This document shows, in pieces, positions 1 to 12,800 of a DNA stretch of 64,000 nucleotides; position 1 is the first letter of the stretch, and every line of letters starts with the position of its first letter. This DNA comes from Mycteria americana (lineage: Eukaryota; Chordata; Aves; Ciconiiformes; Ciconiidae), in assembly GCF_035582795.1 (NCBI RefSeq), contig NC_134365.1:135621077-135685076 (forward strand). The letters are read 5' to 3'. Position numbers and translations under genes: made by a program. The notes under the pieces were generated by a model. The model had not been told where the DNA came from and did no database searches. It was given only the letters and a program-made list of their open reading frames with translations.

Positions 1-3000
1 TTTTTTCTGGATTTTCTTTTTAATCTTAAGAAAAACAGGTTTTAAATTCACTCAATCTCTCCAGAATACATACACTTAAAAATAATAGAAACCTTAAGAT
101 ATTCAGATGCATTTTTGTTATTGCTGTTAGTGGCAATAATGCCAGTCCAGAACATGACGAGCCACAATGTTCATCTCTCCCTCACTTTTTTATCCCATCA
201 TTTATCTTATCCTTACGATCTCCTACAGCTGAAGAGTAGGTGATGCTGTTCACTCAGTTGGCCAATTTAACTTGTCTGTTGAAGCAACAAATTAAGTGTA
301 AAAGCCCTTAAAATTGCAGGCAGAAACACCAATAGAAAGGATGTTTAAGCTTTTAAAATGATTACATGAAGTATTAGAGAATGGTTTCTTGACCACCAGA
401 ATAATTTTTGACACTTGTTTTCTTCTCTGTTGCCTTGTTTGTTCTCCAGCTTGTAGTAGTGAAGTAAAATAATATGTTTTATAGTATTTCTAATGATTCA
501 AGACTGAGGTAGTAATGTTTTTAAAGTAGTGGGTTCGATGATTACCTGAAGCCTGCAATTTTCAGGATCAAAATAAACACTCTGGAAATACCTGTGTGAT
601 GTTCACTTGGGTGCTTTACAAAAATAGATGTGTATCCCTGCTGAAATCAAGCCTTAATGATTTCCAGAGAAAAAAAAAACTTATGATGCAGGAGAGATTC
701 AATGAACAGAAGGCAATGGTAAGCAATGTGCTGTGTGATCTACGAAGTCCTTGCTCTAAGAATAAGTTTTTAAAATAATTGCATGAATAGCTCAAACCAG
801 AAGCTACGCATTATCACCCGTATCTTACTGCTATGTCTAAAAGGAATAACTTGAAGTCAATGGCAACTGTAGGTGATTGATGTTGTACAGGAATGGACCC
901 AAGAACCTAAAATTACATAGCTGGAGAAAAAAAATAATAGGTGTGAGAGATGTTCACAATCAGGGAAATTACTCTGACAGTATTTCATTTTCTTCTAGAA
1001 ATAACAGGTACTCTCACCAAATTCAATACATGAGCAGCACAGTAAGTAGGATCAGGGCAATATCTGTAACACCATATTAACATTATGTTCACACATCCCT
1101 TTTCAGAATAACTTCTCTCTTCTAAAATACATATCTGAAATCATTGTCTGAAATATCATTATTAGCACCTTAAATATGCAGAGCTATGGAGGTTTATACC
1201 AAAAAACTCTATGGAGTTACTCCTAATTTTCCGGGTGTGAGATCTCAAGAACAGTTTTCACTCTTTCCTTTTTCTTTTTTTTCTTTTCTTAAACCTCTTA
1301 TCAGTTCAAATACACAAATCCAAGAGAATACAAATTCTGGTGGTTGCCTGCTGGAATGAGTTTGTTCTCTCAGTTCCTGGACAAAGACTGTCCGCACCAC
1401 AGCTGGCAGAGAAACAAAAAGTCCGAGGTGTCTTTTGGAGACAGAATATCTGCAATAGTGCATCGGGGACAGCAATGAGACACTGCTAGCATGGGCAGTA
1501 AATACGGTCCTGGTCAGAAACAGCTAAAACTTCCCCAGTTGAAGAGCGGGTCAGAATTTCTTTCCTTTTGGCAAGAAACATTTGCATTTCTAACCTACAT
1601 TTTTACAAGGTTAATTTATGCTGATGTTCTTGGGTCAGTGCCATTTTTTAGGGCAAAAAGTGTTCTGTAGCAAATGAAACTGCTGGTGGATTTAGCAAAT
1701 AAATGAGGTGATGGAATGAGGGAGGGGAAGCAGGATGGGTGAAGGTAACAGTCGCTGAAGAATGCTAAGATACTTTCCACATATTTACTACCAAAAAATT
1801 ACTACTAAAATTCCTAAGACAAATTTGTATCAGTCGTGCCCACAATGTCCTGTCAAGCTGGACATTTTGAAATTTGATCTCTCCTCGCTTTTTCATCCTG
1901 CTGTTTCATTGCAATTTCTCCTTCTGTCACCCTTCCAAGATCTGGCTCTTGCACAAGCAAAGAAATGCAGCCTCCGCGCCTCTGCCTTCCTCCTCAAATT
2001 CATCTGCTGTGGCCTCTTGGGTGATAAGCCTGGTTCAAAGCCTTTGCTTTTAAAATCTTGTTACTGTATTTATGTCACACATTGGTGTTAATTCATACAC
2101 TGCGATTGTTTTCATTGGTATATTGCCAAAATCCTACTGAGTTTACACGGGCCATACGCCTAGCAGCAACGGCACAGTTTTCACATGTTGTTACAGGAAA
2201 GTCATTATAACCTCATAAATAAAACATACGAGCATCATTACGTCATGAGAGCCCAGCCTCGCTAAAGGCTCTCTTCAAAGAGTAATTTGGTGATACTATC
2301 GGAGCCAAGTCATGCAGTCAGTCATCCTCTCACGTTCCTTCAGGTTTTAATTAAATGATTACTTTACAGCTTTCCTTAAATTTCAAAGCTAAATAATGTA
2401 GGGCTTACTTCCTCAATTAAGAAGGGAATCGTTATCTGTTGCTCTGAGCCTAGACTGAAAAAAATATCACAGTCCCACAGAAAGCTGTTGAAGAAGGTTC
2501 TTATAACTGAACTAGTTTGGGTTTTTTGCCTTGTTCTGGACCAAATTCTTTCCTTGTCTGGATGAGGTGTTACAGATTTGAAGTTATTTTGACAAGTAAC
2601 CTCAGGAGTTGACCTAAGCACCAGTATCTCAGTTTCTATAAAGTAAGAGAAACAGCTGGTGCTCCTTTGCTGGGGGCTTAGAGGTTTAGCTAATTTTGTT
2701 CCACTGAATGATAGAAATATATTTTTTATATATTAGAAGTAAATGAGTAGCGTGCCTGCAAACAATTAGGCAGCTCGCTCTTGTTTCAAGACAGGAGACA
2801 TGCTTTGTGGTTTGGCGAAAGTACTTTGATATAACTCAAAGAAAAAAATGCCTGGATGTGCTAAGGGATAGGGGTGGGTGAGAAGTGGAAGAAGAAAGCA
2901 TAAATGTGAAACTCCTCCAAAAGCAGAGATCAAAGTTAATGAAGCCATGCAAGTCTTATCAGGAGGCATAACAAGATAGTGAAGTACAAATGAAACATTT

Positions 3001-5500
3001 CCCTTTAGATATTATGAGAGGTTGGCTGGTAAAACCATGATTACCCTTGGGCAGCAGTTCTTGATAGTGGATCATGCCTTTGCAGACGTTGACTCCACCA
3101 GACCCTCTCTCAGTGCTCCGACATGCTTTTTCCCCTTTAAGCATTACTATCTACGGGCTCTGTCTGCAGACACCAAAATGAATTGTGTATGACAATCAAG
3201 CTTACCCGCTCCCTACAAAGAGCTTTTAATTTCATTTATCTGGTCCACCTCCGTGGAGAACAGGCATTCAGCAGCGGCTGCTGCAGTGGTGAGCCTGGCA
3301 GTGCGGGAAAGCCCAAGCAACGCTCTCCAGCACGGCTCAGGCTTCCTTGCTCTGCCTGCTTCTGTGCCTGACGTTGCCAAGGATCTAGGAAAGTTTTATT
3401 TCCACTTCAGAAAAAAAAAATGAACATAATATGGTTAAGCAAAGTTCAGCTCCGATAGCAATGTTTTATGTGGAAAACTAAATGCCTCCGTGAAAGAACA
3501 GATATGCAGGATCTGTCTGCTGTCGAGGGCTAGTTTCTGCGTTTGAATTCTAGGTGTCTTCCATTCATCATTTCCAAGTATTTAGCATGCAAACCGCAGC
3601 CATCCTCTTTCCAAAGGGAATGTTTACTAAATTAAACATTAAAGGAATATGAAAGCTATTCTCTATTCTAATGATACTTAATTAGGAAAAAACCATGGAA
3701 ATAGATTAAAAGAATTAGTCTTAATAAGCAGTAATTGCCCAGTCTTGTGCAATAGAATAGCCTTCATAATTTAGAGATGGAGAATAATGGTTCTGTGGAA
3801 CTACTAATAGATGCTGCTTTGAATATTAATCTAATTTCTAAACTGTGTTTAAGCTCTTGTTTTGTTAGACTACACAGTCCCAACCATTGAGACCCTTGTA
3901 CACTTACTTAATGCTATTCATCAGGATAAATGTATATTGGATCAAGACCATCTGAGGAGAATTCAAATAAAGAGGTTAATAATGAAGCTTAATAATTTAG
4001 TTTATGCAATGTAGAAGTTCACCGTATGCACGTAGGGGTGGGTTGTCCATAGTTATTTCTTTGGACCAGTTTCTGCTTCAAGTGAGGTGTCTGACCACTA
4101 CACCAGATGAAGTAGGGAATAAACCCAAATCTTTTCCTTCTCTGTTAGTTCAACTTTCCTAGTCTTGCGAATGAAGCCGTAGCTGCCTATACAGGGATTA
4201 CCCTGCGTATTGTAAGTGGTATGCCAAACCTGTACTGCGCATTATCTGGTTGAGCCCCCCAGGCTGGCCTCGGTTTCTTTGGGAAAGTGCAGATTACCAG
4301 CATCTGCCCGTTTCCGTCTTGCTTGCTTAATCTAAAGCTCACCCTGCCCAGTTCTCACTCCAAGCTCCTATTAACAAAAATACCAACAAGGCGAAGAGGA
4401 AGCAAGCATTGTTTAGTGCAGCTTGCCACTGTATTTTGATGCAATATAGCTCAGTAGATCTTTTGCAGTCCCTTTTAATTGGGGAAAACACTACTACTAA
4501 ATTTAAAAATAATCTTACACTTCTATATGCTTCTCTTATGAAAATGTCCAAGTATTTTGGCGAGGACGCAAGAATTTTTTTTGTATGGCAATCATGCGGG
4601 GTTCCTTGTGTTTGAGCTAGTCTAAAAAGGGCTCAGGGACCAAGCAGGATGCTGCGGACACTCAAAGACAGGAACCAGATTTACGGCTGTGAAGAGGGAT
4701 CCCTCAGTCCCACCTACAGCAACTCTGCCAAGGTTGAGAAGATGGAGAACGGAAGATAATGCTCTGCTAAAAGATCAGTCCTATAAAAGGAGGGCAAGAA
4801 GATGTCAGCAACTAAAAGTCTGAAGGATGGCCAAAGTCGGCAGCCCACACTGGTATTGGGAACGTAAGGAAACTGAGACCACCTCTTTGAAGTACATCTA
4901 ATTAAGGGGCCAACAGTAGGTAACCCTTCCTCTCCACTCTTTATCCAGTGAATATAAACATCTAACTTCACCTTGTTAGGCCATGGTTTGATGATAGAGT
5001 AAGCACAGCACTGTGGCTCTGAGATGGATCAGAAATGTAGTCAAGACTACATAACACAGAACGCTGACTCCAGCTCTTTTTTGGCCTTAAATTAATTTGT
5101 TTAAAAAAAATGTTGACAGGCTAACTTGGTTTTGGCAAGCTTTACACCAGATCAGATATCGTCTGCCTGTGCCGCTGTAACGATGCCGTATCAGCTATCG
5201 CCCATCTTCCTGCAGCTACTGTAAAAATACAAAACCAATGTCAATTCTGTGCTTGGGTTAAAACAAAAGCGTGTGCCTGCATCTGATCTGAATCAAATGT
5301 ATATTAATGAGTTGATCTGACAACACACCAAAGTAGTATTCACGATCCTTGACCAACAGCCTTGGATGCCTAATGTAATCTAGATAGCATCAGTGTCTCC
5401 TTATACATGTGGTTTTGCATGATCTTTAAATCTATTTCTCGGTGTTTTTCTACCGTAAAAAGATACTCTGTTACGAAAGGGCTTCAGTATGTGTCCCGTG
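1..5500. other. Intergenic region upstream of BCLAF3
   Basis: AT-rich sequence with no exon I can support. Open frames here are short and low in complexity. A canonical AATAAA lies at 2218-2223 and another near 3965; either could mark the end of an upstream plus-strand transcript, but no coding sequence leads to them. In human Xp22.12 the gene upstream of BCLAF3 in the same orientation is MAP7D2, so its 3' flank is the expected content. That is inference from synteny, not seen in the sequence. Confidence 0.5.
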
Positions 5501-5559
5501 CACTCCTGCTGTTTACAGCTCCTGAAGAAAAATCTCACTCACTCAAACGCCAAACCTGT

Positions 5560-7130
5560 TCGGCCTGCTGGGTATCATGACTGACAACCAAGGGAGTGCA
5601 TTCCAGCGGCCTAGAAAGGAGAGCGTTCGAATCGCTGGGATGGATCCCATCTCCCAGGCAAGGGGAGAGCGGCAGTACACACTCAGACGGGCACTCCAGG
5701 AACCTGAAAAGGGCCTCGGAAAAAACCACCGCGGCCTTCCAAGAGGCGCCTCGAGCCTCCAGCAGCACCCCGCGGCAAGGAAGCCATGGCCGCGTTACCT
5801 GCGGGCCGGCAGGCCGCATCCAGGGCGGGTCTGCCCGGGCGGTGCGCGGCCTCACCACAGCACCGCAGGGGCTTTAACTGCAGGGTCTGACCCGTAAGGC
5901 CGCGGGGAGCCTTTGGGCCAAGCCTTTCCCGCCCGACCCATCACGTCGCAGCTGAGACCGGCGAAAGGCCTGGGGACCGCAGCGTCTCCTCGGCGAAGCC
6001 CGGCGCTTCGGGCCTGCCCCGCTCCGGCCGCCCTCGGTCCCGCGCAGGAGCCGGCATCCGCTCCCCGGGGCTGGCTAGAGAGGCCCGGGAGCGGCCGGGT
6101 GGGAAGTGTCACGGGAGGGGTCTGCACTTCACAGGGCTTCTCAGCTGAGAGGCTCCTCAGAGCCCCGAGTACCCGCCAGGAAGGGCCGGGGCACCCCGTC
6201 CTCTCTACGCTGCCCAGGCCGGGAACGAGTGGCCGGCACGGAGCTGCCCGGCGCCTCCCCCCGACAGCGCCCAGCCCGGGCGGCCGCACGGCGGCTGCGG
6301 GGGACGCGGCACCGGGGCGAGATGCCGGGGAGCGGCCATGAGGGGAGGGGGAGGGGGAGGCGCCGCCGCCGCCCGTCCGGCCCCGCCCGCCCCTCCTCTT
6401 CCGGGGCGCCCGCCCTCCGCCCGCCCTTTCTCTCCGCCGCGCCCGTGGGGAGCAGCTGCGGCCGGCGCGGCCCGCCGGGACCCGCCCCGCCTCCTCGCCG
6501 GGCACCTGCTCGGGGCGGAGCGGCGGCGGTGGCGGCCGGAGGAGCGGCGGTAGGCGGTGGCTCTGGAAGCGGCGGCTCTGGAAGCGGCCCCGCTGGCGGT
6601 GAGTGTGGTGGCTAGCGGCGGCCCCACGGCCTCGGTGGGGCCTGGGCAGGCCCGGCGCGGGGCGACGGCGAGGCGGGGGCCTGGCCCGTGCCGCGGGCAG
6701 GGTGAGGTGGTGCCGGAGCCGGGTGCTCGGGGCCCGGGGGCGGCGGCGGGCATTGTCCCTGTCAGCGCCGCCTGCGCGCCCGGAGCCGGACCGGCCCATC
6801 CCCCGCCCCGGCGGCCGGGAAGGAGCGGGCCGGGCCGGGCCGGGCCCCGGGGGCTCCGCCGGGCCGGGGTGCACGAAGCTCCAGCGCTGCGCCCGTGGGA
6901 GGGCCTGCCGGCCTGCCCGGCCCGGAGGCGACGGGGAGGCGGGTGGGAGGCGCCGCTTTCGTTCCCCGCGCTGAGCCGGGAGGTGCTGGCCGCCGGCGAC
7001 GGCGGGTTTGACCGGCGGCAGCGGGTGCTGCGGGGACAGGAGGTCAGCGGGGACTCTGCTGAACCCATCTTGGATCTGCTGATGCCTGGGCAGCCTGGAG
7101 CAGCGGCATCGGTAACCCGCCTCTCCCCGC
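5560..7130 (+). promoter_or_regulatory. BCLAF3: CpG island promoter of BCLAF3
   Basis: GC content and CpG density rise sharply here compared with the flanks. The centre (about 6330-6550) holds several GC boxes, for example CCCCGCCC around 6381-6390, and an ETS/GABP-type CTTCCGG at 6398-6404. No TATA box is evident, which is usual for a housekeeping CpG-island promoter. The island ends in a short GT-rich run at about 7130-7146. The next coding exons downstream on the plus strand are those of BCLAF3, so this is most simply its promoter. The exact transcription start cannot be read from the sequence. Confidence 0.75.
6420..6598 (+). other. BCLAF3: BCLAF3 exon 1 (5' UTR, start approximate)
   Basis: The 3' border is set by a consensus splice donor, GGCG|GTGAGT, with the intron beginning at 6599. 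The 5' border is a guess within the CpG island. It is untranslated in this model because the family-type start (Met-Thr-Arg-Ser-Arg-Ser) lies in exon 2. The exon carries a perfect 15-bp tandem duplication (6559-6573 and 6574-6588, GGCTCTGGAAGCGGC) just upstream of the donor. Additional untranslated exons within intron 1 cannot be excluded. Confidence 0.5.
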
Positions 7131-8945
7131 GTGTGTGTGTGTGTCTGTATGTGTACGCACATCAGTATGTGTGTATGCTGTGGTACGATGCATGTAGTTC
7201 AAGCATTCAGCGAGGTTTGGGGGGGCCAGGAACAAAGCAGGGGGCAGGGGCGACAAGAGGTGCTGTGGGCTGTCAGCGCCGTGCCTCTGCGTCTTGACGG
7301 TTCCAGAAAACCTGTGTTGCTGTGAACCCACTGGGCGAGCGGCAGAACAGAGCTGAGGTCGCTGCTCGCTGTTACTGTGAAGGACAGCGTTTTCCTCAGA
7401 GATGAGCAAGGCATAAATACCAGCAGTCCCTGTTCTTAGTGATTTATATGTTGCCACACACAGATTTGCAGCAGTTAATGTGTTTATAATAACTTAAAGC
7501 AGTACAGGTTTTGTATAGCAGTCATATCTTAGTTCCAGTGTGTCTTTGGTTCAGCTTAATATATTTTCAGGAATGAATCAAACCAAAGCAAGATGAATTG
7601 GTGCTGATTTGACCTAATCTGTGTTTTATGATACTTCTTCGGTTGGTTTAGTTGATTATGCACAATTATTCATACACATCTGAGGGGGCAGGAATGTCTC
7701 AGGAGGAATCAGTGATAGCAGTGTCCTCACTTGGCTCAACTCCATCCAGAACAGCAACACCTAATTTTTATTGCAATTCTTAAATGCCCCAAGTCACCTG
7801 TAAATATAGTTTAGGTTCCTGAATTACAAGGGTTTAAAACAAAAGCTACTCAAATTGCTGGGAGATTTTAATTACCTGCTTACCTTGTGTGTTTGTGGGC
7901 CTCAAGGAAAAGTGAATCTTTCGTGAAAGTTTTGCTGGGTGTGGATGGCTGGAGGAAGAGCGTGGAAGAGGATGCCAGGAAGGGAGGAGAAGAAATATGC
8001 AAAAGGCATGGAAGGAGTTCTGGTGACGGAAGCCACGTTGTGGCAGGCTGTGAGACACAGGGCTGGGCAGAGAGGGGCAGTGAACATGGATGACTAAATC
8101 TTTCCGTTTGTTTTCATCTTTTCACTCTGAAGGACTAATCAGAAGCTATGAGGATTTTTCTGTGGGTTTTTTTAATATTGGTGTTGATGAGGTGAACTGA
8201 AATTAACTAACTTCCTTTAGAGGCACACCCTGTTATCCTGATAAACAGCTGTCTGTCTTAATGGGTGTCCATGCTCTCCTCCACATCTGCCTTCAGCAAA
8301 ATAACTGGTATTTCTGCCACCGCTTTTGTAAGAGTGATCAAACCAACTCTCCTTCCACCTGTGCTGTGATGAGATGGGCTTGATTTCGGTGCAGTCTTGC
8401 CTTGTGGGTGTTCACCTGTCAGGAGGTAACGTAGGCTGGGTTGGTGTCGCAGCAAGCTGGCGAGCAGTGCGGTCGTACACAGTTAGGTTTGCTTTTCCTC
8501 TCAGGTGGCAGCAGGCGCTCGCTGTCTGCGGGGAAGGGAGGAAATGTGCTGGGAGTCTTCCAGCAAGGGCTCATTTCTCCCGTGTGGCTGGGGAAGGCAG
8601 CCCAGGCTGCCCAGCCTCCTGGCAGTGCTGCTGTGTGGTGTTGCCCACTGAATAAATAAGGAGTTTCTTATGACTTAAGGTGAAAAAGCAAAGAAAAAGC
8701 ATCATGGTTCGTACGTGTTGGAGAGCTTTCAGTAGGCAGGAAGTTGTTGTGGTTTGTCTCTGGGACTATGACAGGAGTGGATTTAACACACTTCTGGTGT
8801 CTCTTTAGAAACTGGTAGGTAGAAGCGGCTGGGGATGGTGCTGTGACATTTAAGGCTCTGTAATAGATGTGTGTTAAAGGCCTCTAATTCAATGCATTAT
8901 AGAAATGGCTTGCCACTATGTTTATCATTTGTGCTTTCTTTGTGT

Positions 8946-8967
8946 AAAAAAAAAAAAAAAAAAAAAA
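8946..8967 (+). repeat. Poly(A) run, 22 nt
   Basis: Twenty-two A in BCLAF3 intron 1. No recognisable retroposed body precedes it. Similar runs are at 24479-24499, 30061-30080 and 53672-53689. Confidence 0.9.
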
Positions 8968-9847
8968 GTGTTTGTTTGAGAGTGAAATACCTACAGTATG
9001 ATGTGATACAGATTTATCCTGCTCAGTCTTTCCAAGTTGGCATTGTAATCTGTTTTTCTGCAAAGGTGAGGCATTGCCTGCTAATTAGTGTCATTAAATG
9101 GGTTAGTTTTAAATGAGAGCACACTAAGCTTAAGTTACATGCTCAGTAGATCTCCTCAGTTATTTTTATTCTTTTGCTCAAATACGCAGGGGAATACTTT
9201 CTATGTATCCCAAGGAGTTGCTTAAAATTTGTTTAGTGGTCCATTAAGAAGTACTGTATGCTTCAGCTAGGCCTGTACTTTCTGTAATGGGTCTTCATTC
9301 TACTGGGATTGTAAGGAGGAACAATCATTTTTATTTGAGAGAGATATATACATATAGATAGATATTCTGTATAGCAAACAGAGGGGAGTGATGCCCATGT
9401 GCTGCCCCTGCGTGGGACGGTCACCTCCCTATCATGAGGCCTGGTTGTCTGTTAACAATCCTCAGTTTTGGGATACAACCTGTGTAAAGCCTGCCTTCCC
9501 CAGCTTGTACCAAAGAAAAAGGATAAAGCTGACAAGGAGGACAAAAAGTTCTCTAAAGCCACAGTGGCTGTGGTTTCGGGAAGCCAAAGGGATGTTCCTG
9601 ATGCCAGGGAGACCCTATTTCTCAGTATGCAAACTGGAGCATTGGAGCTCACCTTGCTCAGATCGTGGCACATTCGGCAGGGGTGCAGGCTTGTGGTGCT
9701 GCCTCCCACCATCGCTGCCCACCGTTCCCGGTCGCTCTGCCACAGCTGCTTGGGGAGATGCTGTGGACCACATCGGGAAACTTGGTAAACATAGCATGGG
9801 ATAAAATAGCATGGGATAAAAAGAGAGAGAAAGAAAGGAAAGAGGAA

Positions 9848-9866
9848 GGGGGGGGGGGGGGGGGGG
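9848..9866 (+). repeat. Poly(G) run, 19 nt
   Basis: Nineteen consecutive G after a GAGA/GAAA purine tract in BCLAF3 intron 1. Such a run could form G-quadruplex structures. Confidence 0.95.
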
Positions 9867-12800
9867 AATAGCCCTGTCATCTCCATGGTGGTGTTATCTC
9901 CAGGCTGTGTTGCCAGTGCAGCTGGAGCTGCAGTGATGTGAGGGTGCCACCAGACCTGCTACAAAATACTTTGGAGATTCAAAGCATAACCTTGGAGATG
10001 TGGAAGGTGTTCTGAGAGTGACAAAAGCCCAGGAGAAGGGACCTGTAATAAAAAAGAGCACTCACTGAATATCAGAGAGCCGTGAGGAAACTGAGGATGG
10101 AAATTTGGATCTCGGTCATTTGCATTGATCTGTTACCTGCTGTGGTGTCTAAAAGAGGGAACGGTTTAGAAATCACTCAGCTGAGTTTCATTTGCCTCAG
10201 CTGGGGTGTGTGTGTCCTTGAGCTAAACAGCTGTTCTAGCTCATAGTTTTCAAACCTGTCACATACGTCCTGCCATGAGGTGATGTGCCTTGAGTTGGGA
10301 GTCACCTCCATGGGCTGGCAGAGCTGTAACTCAGCTCCGGGCATCTCTCTGGTGCTGGGGCAGCAGTGCTGGAGCATGGGGCAGGGTTGCACTCCACACT
10401 TCATGACATCCTTCCTCCAGCCCCCGTAGGGTTGGGGATGGTGGATGAAGGTGCCAGTTGGGAGCTGTGGTTTTGAGGCTGAAGGTTTTTACTAGAAAAA
10501 TCAGGGAGAAATGGGTGTATGCATGGCCTAGTGCAGCACTGGGAGCCTCTGCCTGTGGTAATGGTACCCAAGCCAGACTGGGAAGCATTGGCTAACAGAG
10601 ATGTGAAGTCCTGTTGCAGGTTCAGAAATGTTCAGGCTGGTTTGCTGGGAGATGTTTCTCTGTTCTTACGCTCTTTCCTGGGCATTTGCTGTTGGAGGTG
10701 ACAAGATTTGCCTGGAAGCTGAATGGGCAAGAACATGCCAGGCTTGTGTCCTGCTTGGACAATGGCTGGGGTGGGAGCCATGTGGGACAGTCTTTGATTC
10801 GGCTATTATAATTTACCTACTACAAAAGTTGCCAGTTCTATGCCTTTCATTTAAGGATACAGTAAATGGCTTTCTGTATTGCAGGCTTAAAGATCTCTCT
10901 CTTTTTTTTTTTTTGGTAAGTCTGGATTGCAGCTGAGCTTTTAATTTGATTGTATTTCTGTCAATTACTTGACTGCCTTGGTGTCAAGACTCTCAATTCC
11001 TGGTTTCTCTTTCTTAACAGACACTGCAGCAATACATGCTTTGGCATGTCCCTTGCAGCTTTCAGTTGATCCCTGCCTAGAAGACAGTAAATGAAAAGCT
11101 TGCAGCTGCTCCCTATCTTTTTGGGCAGAGTGAGAGAATAGTGAGCTGGGTAGTTTTTGCAGAGAGGGTCAGTGTCTGTCATCGTGTCTGCTGTGTGACC
11201 CAGCTTATGAAAGACTTGCTTATCCTTTCCTCCTCTAAAAAATTTGGGAGGCAGTGGCAATGGCAGTCGGGCAATCCCTTACAAAGGGGTGAGGAATGAC
11301 ATCTCCCTTCACTACAGGTGAAATGGCAATTGAAGAGCAGCTCCTTGATGGTGAGCGCTACTACTGTTGACCTGCCTGTTGTGTGTCCTGCATAGGGTTT
11401 CTTCCATCATCTGTTGTGGAAGGCACCCAAAAGGCAAGAAAAGCACTCCACGTATTTAAGGTCTTTTTACAGGAGAGTTAACTACTTCTACTCAGTCTGT
11501 GCTCTATCTGCAAGGTTTTAGCTGTTTGGGGCTTAATGGTGTGGGGCTCTTTGCATTAGGAAGAGCTCCAGTTCCCCCCCCATTCAGCTAGATGACTGCA
11601 GTCATTTGTGTTTTCTTGTGTTTCATGCTGGAGAAAATCAAGGAGACTGAAGATTATTCTGTTCAGGAGAGCAAGCTGTTAAAAAAATTTATAGCCTTTC
11701 TGAAAGAACATGTGTTTAGGTTGGCCCATCCCATACAATTTCTGGTCATTTTCAAGCTACTTCTCTCCAGATACTCCTTTCAGGTTTGTAGTAGATAGAT
11801 ACCACAAGAATTTCGTACTTGTCAAAGCACTGATCTCTCAAGGGTGGAATCAAAGGAGAGCTAGCAGCAGGCTTGAGGCCATTTCTCCTAAGAGGGAAGT
11901 TGTCTGATTTCAATTCCAAAAGTCAAGGAAAAGAAAATAAAAGATGGGGTTCCCATTAATATTTAAAAACTGTCTAAGCACAGTTACTGATAACTCCTCC
12001 AATGAGTCACTTATTGTTGTAACACAGCAAACACAAGCAGCACTATGAACCTAATAATATTCCTTCCTAGTTAAAAAAAAAAGTTCTTAATGTTTTCATT
12101 GTGACAGCATCCCATAAAGTACAGCAGGGGGACTTGGCGAAATTCAAAACCCACAGCATAGCAGGTCCTGGCACTTCTGCTCCAGCATGACTTGGCCTTT
12201 CAGAAGCACCTGGATGGCTGACTCAGGAACCGTAGGGCCTTCACTTGATTCAAGTAATGCTGCTATAGAGAGGCTTGCTACTTGGGACCATCCTACGAAA
12301 AGCTTCCTTTTGGTATGAAACCATATTGCTGGTCTAGGTGAGATGACTTAAACCTGAATTTAGCAACGTGCTTACAAATTCTGTATAGATTAATTTGCCA
12401 TTCTAGTGTTACACTGGGAGTCTTGATTGGAGTCGAGTGTCTGCTGCCTTTGTATGCTGTGTATTTCGTCTTGAATCTCGCTGTGAGGAAATCCTGTTGC
12501 GTGGGTCACTTTTTAGGAGGTGCATTGAAACAAATGAACACTTTCTTTCCACAAAACAAAAGGAGTGTCTTCATTGGAAATTACAGTAGTCCTCTTTATC
12601 CTAAGGCAAGATCTAGGACATGCTGTCACAGTCCTCCTCACGCTTTTGGTACGGTTGTTTAGCCAGTCTTGAAAGAATAAAGAATCTCTCGTTATGTATG
12701 TTCAGTTTCTAGCTTGATCAGTCTGCGATGAGAGATCCTGGCAGATCAGGTTCTGTACGATGGTTGGGTAGGGTTTAATGGTACTTCTGTCTTTTTGGTG

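Noticed and set aside
5852-7162. 436-codon minus-strand open frame across the first CpG island
   Set aside because: Pro/Arg/Gly/Ala-rich composition, overlapped by long frames in other phases and on the other strand. This is typical of GC-rich DNA with few stop codons, not of a gene.
9388-9804. 138-codon plus frame and overlapping frames near 9.4-9.9 kb
   Set aside because: No recognisable domain, no splice borders, and frames overlap on both strands. The KKKDKADKEDKK-like piece is simple charged sequence.
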